From assembly GCA_022316685.1 (NCBI GenBank), contig JAKJHU010000057.1:372001-436000 (forward strand): a DNA stretch of 64,000 nt. Direction: 5' to 3'. Positions 1 to 13,714 of the stretch are shown here, piece by piece; position 1 is the stretch's first letter, and each line of letters starts with the position of its first letter. The translations under genes and the position numbers were made by a program. Below the pieces are notes generated by a model. The model saw only the letters and a list, made by a program, of their open reading frames with translations. It was not told where the DNA came from and searched no databases. The DNA comes from Progne subis subis. Its lineage: Eukaryota; Chordata; Aves; Passeriformes; Hirundinidae.

Positions 1-3000
1 CTAACTTATTAGACTAAAACAATTTATTTTTCCTTGATCTCCACATGCACAGTCATGTTTAAGGAATGTGCCCAGTGAATCTTTCCTGGAATATAATACC
101 AGAAGAGAACAGGCTGCTCCAGGAATAAGAAAAAATACTTTAGTCTACTCAGAAATCAGCCTCAAACTGACAAAACCTAGAAAGCGGAGGGGGGGGGAAT
201 CAATTCTTTATATACTAATGACTACCCATACTCTCTCTCTATTTTTTTGTTATGAAGACTGACATACTGTGGTTTCTTGAATCTAACCATTGCTGTGCCT
301 GGATTTATGTTACATCCAAATAAAATTAAATCTCATCTTTAAAACATACTGAAATACTACAGTATATTTTTTATTAGAGGCAGTGCTACTGGCCTGCAGA
401 GAACACTTCCCTTTTATTTCCACGTCCTTACACCTTTTTCCCACTGTTCTCCATTTAATCACCTTAGCTTTTAGCATAGTCTCCCTATGAAGACACATCA
501 AGCTTTGTGGTATGCTACCTGATGAGACATATGCTTGTAACAACCTTCACTGCAGGGGTGATTGATGTTAAAGTGCCTTATGGGGATTCCTTTCTTATAA
601 AAACACAAATATATAAAGGAGAAATATCACCTTAAAAAGTTAATCTAAGTATGGCATCTAAGCAGAGGGTATAATTCTTTGAACACTCTCAATGAACTCA
701 GTTTGTGGATCTGGGTGAAGTTTCACTCTATTCTCTATAAAACTAATATGATGATTGAAATGATAAGGGATACTTCCTTCAGGCCATTTTGCCATTCAAA
801 GAAGTTAAGAGTAAGGTTGATGGTAGCAGGGACAACACAAATCATGGGATCAGAAATACATTTATTACAGTAGCAGTAACAAAAATGTAAAATTAAGAAT
901 AGCCGTGGACCACAATCAAACTTCTAGTTCCAAATGCCACTGAGCTTTAAACACCTGCGAAGTTCACATTTAAATTCTGTGGATAACTTTCCTCTCTGGC
1001 CAAGCCAAAATCCCAAGAGCAAACGTCAGTGAAACTTTGACTGAATGTGACTCCAGACACGTTGGAGAACAAGAAATGTGTCGCTTGCTGCTATGCAACA
1101 TATTTAAATACAAATTAAAACAAGCAATAGACCAACAAATGTCAACAATAATACTAAGAAAAATACGGAGGACATGCTTATGGTAAAGTACCCGTCCATT
1201 TTACAAATAAAAAAGGGTGCTCTAAGTGTGTGCCTCAGATTTTTGGGGGGAGTGGTGTGGCAGGGTGGGGGGGAAAGCAAAATTGAAACTAACTTTATTA
1301 CGTGGAATTTTTAGGCTAAGAAAGAATTGCAGGCATTTGGGAAAAAATAAACACAAAATCTTGCAAAATGCAAGTTTAATACATGGTATGGGGAAGGGAG
1401 GAAAGAAGGAGTTGCACTATATATTCTGTTTTGAGTTATTCAACAAATGCAGGGAGTACTGCAAGGAAATCAGCTGGATGTAATTACATAGTGACAACCC
1501 AGCAGCCTCAGAAATGCTGGAGCTCTAAAATCAGCTCAGAGCTCCCCCTCAGTCCACAGCTGTCACATGCTGCTAAAGGATTATTTTCAAGCAAATTTCA
1601 TTCTTTAATATTGATGCTACCACTCAAAAGCCCAAAACATATTTCTAACCATTCACATCTTCTGATCATTACAGTAAGGCTTTTTGGACTTCCTTAATTT
1701 GGTTGTTTACATACACGTCGAATTTTTGTCAAGTTGCTATTTCAAGTTGCTATAATCAAGTCTTCATTTCAATCTTTTTGGAGCAGTTTCTGGATTTTTA
1801 TATGAACAGAAAATATTTTTATCTATTGCCTATTCGGAATATATTATGAGATTTTATGTCACTTATGACACATAATTCAGATTATGAAAGTTGACAAAGC
1901 TGCCATTATTAACTCGTCATCTATGTATCTATTATAATGCAGAAAAAGATCTAACACAACAAGTGCTCTGGATAAACAGTTAATGCAACTTCTTTACATT
2001 CAAAAAATTGCCTTTACACCATATCTTATGCAAAAAATAAACTCTGCAAATATATACCCATCTGTATCTGTAGATCTGCTATCTAAGAAGACTCACCTAA
2101 TGAAAGATACTAATAGATTTTAGCAGAAGTACTCATGCCCACAGTGCATGGAAGAGACATGTTTGGATATTACAGCATATGAAAAACAGAATGAAGGAGA
2201 AAGACAAGTTGGGACATTATGCATGTAGTAAATAGTACTGCACTTGTTCTTTAATGAAGATTTTTCAAACAGAGTATTGCTTTTAGTAGAATAAAACTAA
2301 AGTATCGCATATGGAAAATTGATTTTGACTTCAATGGCCGCAGAAATGAGGCTGATACATGAGAGACAGGTTGTTCATTCCCAAAAGGGGTCTTTTGGCT
2401 TGCAAGAATTCTGTGTTACCACCACCTCAGCTAAAACAAGAAAGTTATGGTTTTCTCAACTTCAACAGAGAAACAAGCCTATTAATGGATAAGCTCATAA
2501 CTGCCTTGTTTCAGACTGGTTTTGATCCTACACAGAATGTGCATTCAATGAAGAAATGATTAGAGAAAATTCCCAAAATTCTTAAGGGGTAATCACCAAG
2601 CAGCTCTTAAATGAAGAAATTACTTTTGGGGATTTTTAATGGGGTGCTTAATTAAAGTGTAGGACTCACAAATATCTATGAATCCAACATTAATTAGATA
2701 AATTAATTTCAGACAGTTCATCATCTAATGATAAAAACAGTGCTGTTCAACAGAACAAAAGGGGCTGGTTTGGACTTAACATCAGCACACTGAGGAGAAG
2801 ATGGGCATCAAAAGGAAGGATTCTGCAGAGGGCCAGGTGACAGATAAGGGAGATGCTACAGTACAGAAAAAGAACTCAAGTGGGTTAGAAATAAGGAATC
2901 AGTAAAAGCCACATGGCAGGAGGCATTAAAACAATGAATCACATTCATGAAAATGCAGAATTTTTTAAAAGTTGCCCCTTCACTAATTTTTTTACATAAA

Positions 3001-4537
3001 GATTGTGATTAAAGCATGGAACAATAAGTCAGAAATTAAAGCTCTTTGAGAGCAGATATTGGATGTCGAGTTCAGTGAGAGGCAGCTTGACTTCTGTATC
3101 ACATTTGTTAATTCCTTTCTCACCCTTTTACCCTGTTTCATTATGAAAGTAGTTGAGTATGCATGGATTAACATACCTTTGACATATAAAGAAATACAGT
3201 TAAAATGTAGAAAACTCTAAATGAAAAGGCCCACATTTATTAATATTTCTCTCAAAAAATGAAAGACTTTTTTTCAATCAAGAAGTCCTTCTCTTGAGAC
3301 CTTTTAATCCCACCAGTCGTTGTTTCTTTTAGGGGTGTGACTTACCTGGGCGTGATCAGGGCCAGACAACCCAGTAAAATCTGCAGCTCTCTATACTGCC
3401 CCTATACAAACACCTCAAGGGAGGGGCTGCCTCTTTTGCAGCATTCTTGAGAGCAATTGATGGATGATGAATATCATGGTGTTGATGTTCGAATTATGAT
3501 TTGCCTCTGTTAAGGTGAAAGATCCCATAAAGGTTCCCCCTCAGTATGTCAGTATGCTAGCTAAATATATTAATTCCTGTGAAATAGTACAAAAACAATG
3601 TATCATAATTTCATCATAATTTTGTTTGTTGTTAGAAGGATTAATAAATAGGCGGTGTTTTGTTTTTTTTTTAATGAAGAGATAAGCACACTGTAACTCA
3701 GAAAGCAGAGGAATAAGACACTTAACACTTTTCAAAGAAATTACTGAAAACACATACCCAAGCCAAAGGAAATGTGAGAAAATCAACTATTGAAGGCCTT
3801 CATTCCTTTAGTTATGCGTAAAGGGAGGCATGACCCTGATATGGGACACAAGTAATGAGATGAAACCTGCACATTTCAAACTCAACAAAACAAGCCCCCA
3901 ATCATATAGTGAGAAAATATGTCCTTGTCCACCTACAGTTATCATTCTTCACTCTCCAATTCTGTCTCTCCTGCACAGTAGGCTCAAAAGTCTATTCTTC
4001 CTCTAGGGAATATTTGTTGGCTTAGTTAAAGTCCTTCTGGACTTTTACTCAGAATTCAGGATGTGAAACAATAGAAGGTCCAGAATCGGAAGCTGAGTCA
4101 ATATGGAGAGCTCTCACAACCAGCAGCTGCATCATATGCTCACAATTTATCCTTCGCTTTTAATTACTATTAAAAGTATCATCCTATTTCCTTCCCTTCT
4201 TGTAAAGGCGTAAAGTAATTGCTAGTCTTGAAAGTCCATGAATTTCCCTGAGTATCTGAGGGACAATGTGGCAGACAACACAGCCCCTGGTGTGCCCAGT
4301 GGTTAGGTCTGGGCCAGCGCGTTTTATAAAATGGATGTAAGCGTGCACGTTTCTTCTGCTGCTATCTGTATCAATCAAGGAGCTGGGGGGGAGGCAAGAA
4401 GCAAACACTGGAGAGTTCATCACACAGCCACAACCTTCAGTCGTCTTGTTTCACAGAGACAATGCCGTAGCATGCCTCTGCTAGGCTGGCCAGCAGCTCT
4501 TTCTCCCACCAGCTGACATTTGCCCGGAGCCTGTGTT

Positions 4538-4546
4538 TATAAAAAG
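4538..4546 (+). promoter_or_regulatory. TATA-like box after a GC-richer patch (speculative)
   Basis: TATAAAAAG occurs just downstream of a locally GC-richer stretch (about 4240-4530) in otherwise AT-rich DNA. The spacing fits a TATA promoter with initiation near 4570, but no recognisable downstream exon or frame supports it. AT-rich DNA produces such octamers often, so this is a weak candidate. Confidence 0.15.
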
Positions 4547-6228
4547 GTGCTGGGAATGCAAAACCTACTGCGGACCTTGGATTATGATATGCTTTGTCAG
4601 CCACAAAGCATTGCTACTGCTCTGTTGCAGCAGACTAACATTTCTACTTAAAACCACTGAGAAAAAAAATATAGAAAGAACAATCCCACTTTAAATGCAC
4701 AGTTTAATTAGCTGGTACCTGAACTTAAGATATGAACATTAACAGAAAAAAATCTGACTCAGTGAATCCTCACAGCTGTGTGAAGGACTGTCGTTTTCAG
4801 GTGTGAAAAGCACCAGGGAAATTTGATTACAATTTTAATTAATACTAGCAACTCATATAATGACAAAAACACATCTATTTATACTACAAAACATCCATTC
4901 AGACAAAGAAATTCCCACTGGTAACCTTTTCCTAACTATGTGTCAGCCGTTCATTTTCATTTTGCTGATGTTTCTCTTCTCTCTTTGGTTAACACATTCC
5001 TGGTTATGCATTTTATCTCATTTTCCAAGAAGGGCTCTATTTATGAAGTCACAGCCATTTTCTTCTGGATGGAAATGCTGCCCTCAAGCTGCCATTGTAA
5101 CCTGAAACAAGGATGCTTCATTGCTTTGGAAAAGACCCCGGGGACACTTCTTCATACACATATTTATCTTCTTCATGATGTACACACAGATTTCCATTGT
5201 GAAGAAAAGCTGTGTGATTCCAAAAGGCTGTGTCTTTCACGAAAAGAAGGTTTGTTCAGGATTAAGATTAAACTGCAGCATTCTGGGGAAGAGAGGAGGC
5301 ATTTTAACAGAAAAGCACTTCAACTACCGTAAGGAACTGGAAAGAGTCAGATCACAGTTTTTGCTCTATTCTTTCCTCATAATTTCATTTTCTTTCAGGT
5401 TTCCATTCCCTTTCAGTCTCCCACCTTTGTCCTTTAAAATCTGTTGGTTTTCATCTTCATTCCTGACCCTCAGCCATATTATTTTCCTGCACACTGCCCA
5501 GATTTTTCATCCACATCCACCTTTTAGTAGCATTGTTAATGATTAGAGGGGAGTAAATCACATACAAGATAATGGATGCAAAAAATTAATATGCATGATT
5601 TCTGTGATATAATCCACTAGTATACTAATTGTCTGCACAGTTAATTGAAAAGCACTAAATATTTTATTATTAATTTGTTATTTCTTCTCCTTTTCCCATT
5701 CTTGCATATATTTATCTTTCTTTAGAACTTTTAACGTACTGTTCCACTCTAATTTATTTTTAAGAAAAATTATCTCCTACTGGCATCAAGTCCTAGCACT
5801 TAAAAAAATATTTAGGAAATTGAGACAAGATGGGGAAGAGATTCTATCTCAGTATCTAGAAAGCTGCTGTAGAAGGAAGTCCTGGGGTTTTTTCAACCAT
5901 CTCTTTAAAAATCTGACTTAAACTACTGTTACTCTGAAGAATGCAGACTCCTCATCACAATCAAGCTTAGATTCTTAAAGGGACAGAACACTTGCCAGTT
6001 GGGCATTAACTTGAGGCCTCTGTCTCTAAAATTGTAAATCTCAGAGAACTAAAAAGAAAAGACAAAACCCCCCAAAAACCACAATAGGATCTGTCTTTCT
6101 AAACGAAAGGACATTTCCAAAGGACTTTTTCCAAAAAGGTCATAATAGTTAAAGGTTATGCTATGAGTCAAATGAAAACACAAAATCTTTATGAATGCTA
6201 CCTTTTCTTTTGCTTTCTTTGTGCCTTT

Positions 6229-6239
6229 CCCCCCCCCCC
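6229..6239 (+). repeat. C11 homopolymer
   Basis: Eleven consecutive C residues after a pyrimidine-rich run. A length-variable mononucleotide tract is the simplest reading. Confidence 0.9.
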
Positions 6240-6271
6240 GCCTCCAGAAGATGGAATTGAGGTTTGTTTGT

Positions 6272-6334
6272 TAGACTTTAATATTAGAATTAGACTTTAA
6301 TAATATAATTTTTATTAGGCTGTAATAATATAAT
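6272..6334 (+). repeat. Degenerate 19-bp repeat, three copies
   Basis: Copies at 6272-6290, 6291-6309 and 6316-6334 share the pattern TAGRCTKTAATAWTAKAAT. The first two are directly adjacent and the third follows a 6-bp spacer. This is a local AT-rich minisatellite-like duplication with no coding potential. Confidence 0.7.
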
Positions 6335-8850
6335 TAATATTCTCCTATAGCATTAAAAATCCAGTGCATAACCTTTATGCAGTCAATGACTAGCATTGTA
6401 ATATACTAACAATTATTAATTTGGTAGTTTAGTAGTTGTAAACACAGCCAGGGTCTTAAGTAACAGATTTTCTTCATGCATAAATAAATGCATTGACTAA
6501 TGCATTTAGCCAGTGATAAGTCTGTTTATGTTTTTTAAAATTTTGAATGTGCCTAGGACTTATGAAAATACTGAATATACAATTCAGCAGGCAAAGAAAA
6601 GGCTGTTGTTATACCAACCAACCACGTCTATAATACCACAACCTGTGATATCCATGTAGTTAACAGCCTTCCTGCAAAGTACAATTCCACTAAGTTCTGT
6701 GACGATCCTCTGATGGTTAACATAGTTACACATTTACACAGCTACATAAAACTGATGCTAAATAAGTAAACTCAACAAAGTTCAGAAGACAGCTCTACGC
6801 AGTCTGTGATGGAGCTTTTAATGAGATGACTGCATGCAGTATTTTTCTGCAGGTCCCTGTCTCATTCAGCAAATGAATACTTATGCAGTTTTTTCTCTAT
6901 TTGCTCCACCGAATGTGGGCCCAAATACAGAGTTGTTCAGTGCTACATGGGCATATCTCTAGAGTTCCTCAGTATAAATGCATTTTTCTTAGGACAAAGC
7001 AAAGCCAAAATCTATGAAATAGGGCAGTATTACTCTTTTGTGGTACTCCTTTCACATCTGAAAGGAGGATAAAGAAATTGGAAATACCGACCCATTGCCA
7101 AAACCACCACCAATAATTTTGCTAATACCTGATGCTCAGATCACCATCCACAGCACTTTATAACTTTCTACATTCAAAACCCACTTCCCTTTGACATTCC
7201 TTGCAAGTGCTGAAACCTCAGCCCCGTATGTCTCTCTCGCCTCTATGAACTTCACTCCTTCAAAGAGGACTCTCTCAACCAGTGTCTGAGCACATAATGA
7301 GGCTCTCCACATTGCAAGGGTCTGCCCCAGGACATGGGCTGTTGCCTTACATGGGCTAGCCCTCAGTAAAACTGTAGATCTATTCTGATGTTCAATAAGT
7401 ATATTGCAAGTAACTGCAAATGATATGAAGAGGTTTATTTTCACTCAGACACTCTAAATGATTTCTCTCAAGTGTACATATGAAAACCTAATGAAAACAT
7501 TATTGTTCTTCATTTGCCCATGAGTGTATGATTTGGTATTTTTAATACCTTTCCCCAAGTACATATACAGCCATGCTTAAGAGAGATCCCTGGTGAACAA
7601 CAGCCCTGAATTTTCAGACGTGCAGAGCACCTGGAACTCCTGTTGCTATCAGCTGGAGCTGCAAGGCTCTCAGCACTCCTGAAGCTCTGGTCTCAGTTTA
7701 TGGACTGCCGGAGGTGCATTCATTCTCTAATGAGCAGCTAGCATTGTGATACTCTTTAATGTGATAACGGTGCAGATGAGGGAACAAGAAAATTTGTGGA
7801 GAGAGTTAAATTACTCAGAAAACTCCGAATTCTGCTATTGCCATATGCCAAATCAACCCTGTGTTTGACACTGCTCAGCTTGTCTGACCTGTTTCAAGGG
7901 AGGTGTACACTGCACATTAAATGTATCCATAACCACCTCCTCCTGTCACATAAAACAGCTTATTTACTTGTGGGGAGGTGCAGCTTCTTGTAGAAAAGTC
8001 CATATGCTCAATGTCACAGTGGGATTCTAGTGCTTAGTATGAGGATAACAAAGGCTGGAAAAGCCAATGGAAGAGCAGCTTTCCTGGGTAGCTGCAGGAG
8101 CTATGCACAACCTGCAGCTGTGGAGACACACACCTGGAAACATCGAACCAGCTGCTTCTATCACCACAGCCCCTACCCTCTGCCCTGGAAAGAGCTGATG
8201 GCCAACAGTTTACAGAGGAAGAGCAATCCTACCCTCTTGGGGAAGATTTCTCTGTGCTCAGCTTATTACTGTAGCCAGTTTCTAATCCATCAGTTAAACC
8301 TTTTTTTCTGATATGCATTTTTGGCTATTTTTTTTATCTTATGATGATATAAAATTGCCTTCCCTTTGCTCAAAGCTGTTCTGAACATTCAATAGTACCT
8401 AACCCAGCCAACCCTCACCTTTAATTGCCAATACCTCCATTAGAATTGACTCGCATTCCCTTGACTCTCACACAACAAAAGATGTTGAACTACATTGTCC
8501 TATAATATTATTTGACTAATATTTAGTAACAAAAGACAATCAGTTCTATTTCTCATGTAATATATATTCTGTGTGAAAAGGATGTTCTGCTTTGCAGAGC
8601 AGAAGAGCCTATCTCATTATTATTATTACCACACAGGCTGTACACTTCTCTGAGGCTGTTGCAGTAGCGTTTCACAGACGGGGCAAGAAAGAGAAATCTC
8701 AGCAGTTGATCTGGAAATGGAATCAAAGGTGTCACACAGGACTACTCACAAGGTGAAGTTCACTCTAGTTCTAAACACAAAACAATTTTTATGGTCTGCT
8801 TGAATATTTTGGCATTTTAGAAAACTGAGAAGGGCTGGGTGCTATATTAT
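6335..8850. other. Unique AT-rich stretch, nothing recognised
   Basis: No gene, RNA gene or interspersed repeat recognised. A 102-codon frame on the minus strand (7136-7444) and a GC-richer patch around 7610-7720 carry no identifiable domain or splice structure. Confidence 0.65.
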
Positions 8851-8858
8851 AAATATTA

Positions 8859-8899
8859 TTAAAAATGGCAAGATTACTTAGTTATCTTGCCATTTTTAA
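8859..8899. repeat. Perfect 16-bp inverted repeat (hairpin)
   Basis: The arm at 8859-8874 (TTAAAAATGGCAAGAT) is exactly complementary to 8884-8899, with a 9-base loop at 8875-8883. About five further base pairs can form outside a 3-base bulge (8854-8858 with 8903-8907). The arms include a non-AT core, GGCAAG/CTTGCC, so this is not just low-complexity AT pairing. It could be a remnant palindromic transposon, a small hairpin transcript or a cruciform-prone site. The sequence alone does not decide. Confidence 0.85.
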
Positions 8900-8913
8900 C
8901 AATAATAATAAAG

Positions 8914-8967
8914 TTAGTTTTTATGCACTGAATGAAAAATTTAAAAATTAGGTTTTATGCACTAAAT
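8914..8967 (+). repeat. Imperfect 20-bp direct duplication
   Basis: 8914-8933 and 8948-8967 agree at 18 of 20 positions around the core TTTTATGCACT, offset by 34 bp. It directly follows the 8859-8899 hairpin, so the two may belong to one old element. Confidence 0.8.
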
Positions 8968-8974
8968 TTTGAAA

Positions 8975-10997
8975 GCACTTCTACAGTGAACCTGGTTTTG
9001 TTGATTTGTATCTGGATAATGCAGAACTATATTTGATAGATTTAATTTTGAACCGATATTATGGGCTAAGAAAATAATGTCGAGTTCTGATGATGATGAT
9101 GTCACCTAATTGGTTTTATTAGTCACGACTAACAAATGTTGTAATGAACATATTCCTTACATTGCATGTAATCCTGAATGCAATCCCTGCACTCAGAAGA
9201 GCTTCCATTCCTTCTCAAGGAAGAACTTCCCAGACACAGTTCTTCCAAGCGCAGACAGCAACCTGACAGGCACAATTGCGAGCCTTGCATGTCACTGGTC
9301 AGTGTTGTAACTTGAGGGACTTTTTAGTGACTACATTGTTACCATGTTCTCCCAGTATTAGGACTAAGCTCTCACCCATTTACGCTGTGCAGAAGGGCTG
9401 CTCTGCACCCTGTGAAGTCCCAGAGCTCTCATGTCAACAACTCCACTGGCACAAAGCCTGCAGGGCAGGGCTAAGGTCTCACAGTGCTGTCAAACAGCTG
9501 TGTCTCCGGCCTCTAGATCTGAAATGGGCTGGAGTTGCAGGTCTGCAAGCTGCAATCACTTCAGAGTCACAGCTCAAATGTCTCTTTCAAACTGCGGCAC
9601 TTTTAGATTTCTTTCTGGCTTCTGTTTGTCTATAAATATTTTTATTTTTGTCACATTCCAGGGATGAGTATGCGTTCCAGCATATACACAAAGACAGTAG
9701 ACCTCCCTGTTTTAGTAAAATTACCACTCTTCAGATCAAATCTCATGAATGATAACTATTTAAAGTAAAAAAAAAGCTTCTACTTAACTATGTATAACTA
9801 TGTGTATGACACTATGCATGCACAATCAGGCTGCTCAAACTGCTTCAGCAATGACTTCAAAACAAAGACTGCCTGAAATAAAGGGCTGTGAGGGTTGCCA
9901 CCACTTTTCAGAGCTTCTCATGCAGCAACACCCTCTTTCTGTCAGATGTGCACAGCTATATTCTCTCAAGAAGAATCCAAAATACAAGAAACTTTGTATT
10001 CTGATTCAGGATTGCCTTAAAGAAAGACAGTTTAATATGCTGAGATGACTAAAAGTCATGAAGTTTTGATAAATAATTCCTGTATCAGTGTGTTGATTCC
10101 AAATAATTAAAGGCATATTAATGTATTGCTATAAAGCTTAATAATTATTAGGTCAAGACTATATCACTGTTTTTGAGGATTTTCAGATGCTAATTATACT
10201 TTCCTCAGATGTACAGCTCAAAACTGAAGTTTCCCTTCCAAACATGCTTTTTTACCTCTCTAGATAGATGTTTCACACTGTTCTGCATCACTGTTTTTGA
10301 ACAACACAGTTCATGAAACAAATGAAAACATGAAAATTAAAGAGAACAATGCTTAATAAAAATAATGGTAGAGCTTTTTCAGTATCAGTTGACTCTTATT
10401 TTAACATCACCCAGAATCTTAGCTAATGAAAACTCAAAGAGTTTCTTAAGTTGATAAACAGAGGCACACAAGCTGAAGAATTCCAAGTCACAAAAGGAGG
10501 CAATAAGAGAAATATGAACAATGCTCGTAAATACTATTTTAATTCATAACTTTGACTATGAAGACTGATGTCCTTGATATTAGTGCAAGCATCAGAGAGA
10601 CTAACAGCTCTAACAGCTTGTAAGAGGAATTACTCTGTGACAAAGGACTAGTGCTGTCAAAGTAATGATATTGCAGCAGTGTATCAACAGAAGAACAGCC
10701 ATATCAAAATCTATCTAATCCCCCATGCTGCTTCCTGTTAAAGCCAATAAGGATGCTTCAGAAGGATAATATATCATATACTGGTATTTGTCCAGAATAG
10801 TCTTTCGCCTCTTAGCAATCTCTACTTTGAAGACTTTCTAAGCCAAAGCAGTAAATTTTTGTTTAATATTTTTCTCTCGTAAATTTGTCTAATTGTTTTT
10901 TGAATCATAATCAATTTTTTGCATGTTCAACACTAAATATAAACATTAACACCAGAAATTCAACTTCTTACTTTTTTTCATGTAAAAAAAACCCCCA
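8975..10997. other. Unique AT-rich stretch, nothing recognised
   Basis: No supported gene. The longest frame (9276-9635, 119 codons) begins with TTG and has no recognisable domain. A short GAT repeat lies at about 9089-9100. Confidence 0.65.
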
Positions 10998-11025
10998 AAA
11001 CAAACAAACAAACAAACAAACAAAC
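10998..11025 (+). repeat. (AAAC)7 microsatellite
   Basis: Seven uninterrupted AAAC units inside a longer A/C-rich tract (about 10984-11050) with flanking C5 and A7 runs. Similar A/C-rich tracts recur elsewhere in the window. Confidence 0.95.
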
Positions 11026-11050
11026 AACAAAAAAACCCCCAAAAACCCCT

Positions 11051-13644
11051 TTTGTTTGAACACCAACTAACTTTCTTTAGATTCATGTTCATATTAGACT
11101 AAATACTATTTTTATTCTAGTTAGTACTTAAGTTCCCAGCACTTTGAAACATATTAGAAAAAAGGCAAGTGGTATGATTGTTTATACTGACAAATCTCTT
11201 TTGTTTTTTACAAAAATTTCATGCTTCAGATAGATTTGGTGGGCATAGCTGAATGAGTTCAGGACACTGTTTCTTCATAGTTTTAGTCATGATTTCTTGT
11301 CCAGAAAATGAAATAGTTTTTATTTTAGGATATCTCTGTGCCCTTCCCAGAGCTGAGAGGTTTTTTCCAAACTTAAAGCCTAGCACTGAACATCAAAAAC
11401 TCTTCAGTGGCTTCAGAGACAATGTCCTGTGATAGATTTCTTCCTCACACTGGCTTATGAAGGAAAAAGAAAGCCCTACAACAAAATTATTTCAAAGTTC
11501 TTTCAAAGCATGAAGTTGTTTACATTCTTCTACCAATATTGAAAGCAGCTACACTGAAGTCATGATTCCAGATTTGAGAATTGAGTTTCTGAAATTAGAA
11601 AGAATTTATAGAAGTGAGACCAGAAGGATCCCACCTCTTCAGAATAGAGAATAAAACACTGCATTCCTTTGCAGTAACACACTTCATTACCAAAATGCTT
11701 TTCTCTCCTCAAGTTATGGTTGGTTCTCTGAGAAAACAATGAACTCCAATGGTTACTTTTAGTTTCTCAATCAAATTAAGTTAGAGAGATCTGTGCTGCA
11801 GAGTCACCACCCTAGCAGAAAGATTTCTGTAGATGGTCTATCCAATGGGATTCCATTTTTATCACTGGCCTTTTTAAAAGCATTCCCAATAATAATTAAG
11901 TAGCTGCAAACCCCGTGTGTTTCTATAATCAAATATTGTTCTAATCTTCATTTATACAATTAGATAGTGAATTTTTCATAGAACCTGCAAATAGATCTGC
12001 AATTCACACTGGTATATCTGAGCTTTCTTTGAACTCTCTAATAGGACTACAGAGAGTCCCAGGGCAGCAGCAGCAGCCACAGCGACACGGGAGTGACTAC
12101 ACACAAGCTACCACATCTGTAAGGCCTAGGAAGTTTTTGCAACACAGATTGAACTTTTCTTCCTGTGTACTTACACCAAGATCATCTTCTGAGGAAGGCT
12201 ACAGGGATTAAAACCCAATCAACACTATGGTACTACATTTAAAATGATTAGGAAATAAATGAAGTATATTCAGTTTGGGAATGTGATTCAGCCCTTTGCT
12301 GAGAACTTAGAAACCTCCATAAGTAATGAGTTTCTTTTTACATGAAGCATTTTTTAAAAAAGGAGTATTTTGGGGAAAAGGGGCTGTTTTCTAGAGAAAA
12401 GTAATGGGATTTAGATGAGGTTTTCCTTTTCAGTCTTCACTTTTAACAGTGTGACATTTGCCCCAAAGACAGCACTCTGGTTTGTGTTACTACCCCTGGG
12501 AAATACATGCCCCAGAGAGCAGTTGTTTAATTAAAAAGTTTTTATAACATATTCATGGTAGTTAATGTGAATAAGTATTATATCCTAATAAAATATATCC
12601 TCATCATGGCCACACAAACAATTCATCACTCCATGTAAGGGAGTTTCCCAAGAAGATATTCCAACAACGCCAGTAGAAAATGCATACTCACATACACACA
12701 TACATAACAAGTTTGGGTTGTTTTCAAGCCTTATCACTGAATGTGGTTTATAATGGAACTTGAGGCTAAATTAAACTCTGCTCCCTCAAGGACTCTTTTA
12801 GTCCTTTTTTTTATTTCTTTAAAAGATGTTCTTAAAGCATTTTACTCTTCAGTAGATCACTACAATGCCATGTAAATAAAACTGATTAATAAGAATTCAG
12901 TGAGGAGAGAAAGACATTTACCATAAAACCAGGAATGCTTTGAGCTCTGTAGAGATTCTTTTCTGCCACACACAGCCTGGCTGGAAACATTCCACTGGTC
13001 CCACAATGCACATGTTTTCAATTACAAACTACAGATTTTATCAGAGTTTAAGTTAATTATTTTATACCTCTGAGATAAAAGCAATTCATGTTTAAAAACA
13101 AAAGTACATATCTTCCCATTTTGAAGCAAAAATATTTGTGCTTCCAAGAAAGGGCTGTGAACTATTTAGAACAATTTTTTACTTTTAAGATCATTGTCAT
13201 AGGAAATCTATTCTTCTCTGGTGGTTTACCTCTCTCAAGTTATCAAGCCTTCACAGCTGTAATGAGAACAAAATTACATCTCGTGGCAGTCTCTTATGAT
13301 CCTGTTATTTACAGGCTTTTTAGCAAAAAGCAGCCTCTGCACCAGCTTTCGTAAAAGTGATCCAGTGTGCATTTTCTACCCACTGCTGTTTTCAATGTCC
13401 AAACTGTATCAAAGTAAAACAACCCAAAGGAAATGAAGCAGTTTCTGTCAACATCCCCAACGTGCCATATGAAGTATACACCCAGTATAAAACTTGAGAT
13501 TTATATGTTAATAATATCAGCTTGAATTTAATAAGTAAATCATATATATTGTTTTACAAAATGAAAAGTATCATCAGTGAGGACAGATAAAGCTCTGAAA
13601 TACCTTACTTAACTTTATGCCAAAACCAAAACCAAACCAAACCA
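11051..13644. other. Unique AT-rich stretch, nothing recognised
   Basis: No gene recognised. A four-unit CAG/GCA run near 12064-12076 lies in a short ATG frame (12029-12211) with no homology I recognise. Confidence 0.65.
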
Positions 13645-13670
13645 CCATCCACCACCACCACCACCACCAC

Positions 13671-13712
<42 letters not shown>
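13645..13712 (+). repeat. (CCA)n followed by A41
   Basis: A CCA trinucleotide tract (about 13650-13671) runs directly into 41 consecutive A residues (13672-13712). Upstream sequence from 13621 is also A/C-rich. The arrangement could be a composite microsatellite or the decayed 3' tail of a retrocopy. No recognisable transcript body precedes it. Confidence 0.95.

Positions 13713-13714
<2 letters not shown>

Larger units (their letters stand above)
1..6271. other. AT-rich unique sequence, no gene
   Basis: No recognisable gene is present. Short G-runs lie near 189-198 and 1244-1273; the second has several runs of G and could form an irregular quadruplex. An 11-base C run lies at 6229-6239. Open frames at 1383-1697 and 5121-5546 exceed 100 codons, but they match no family I know and the second starts at TTG. 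A slightly GC-richer patch at 4240-4550 contains a TATA-like octamer. Confidence 0.7.

Noticed and set aside
1244..1273. Strong G-quadruplex
   Set aside because: The G-runs need one loop of about 12 bases, so only an irregular structure is possible.
4940..5546. Overlapping frames of 130 and 141 codons
   Set aside because: They start at GTG and TTG, overlap each other in different frames and show no homology I recognise.
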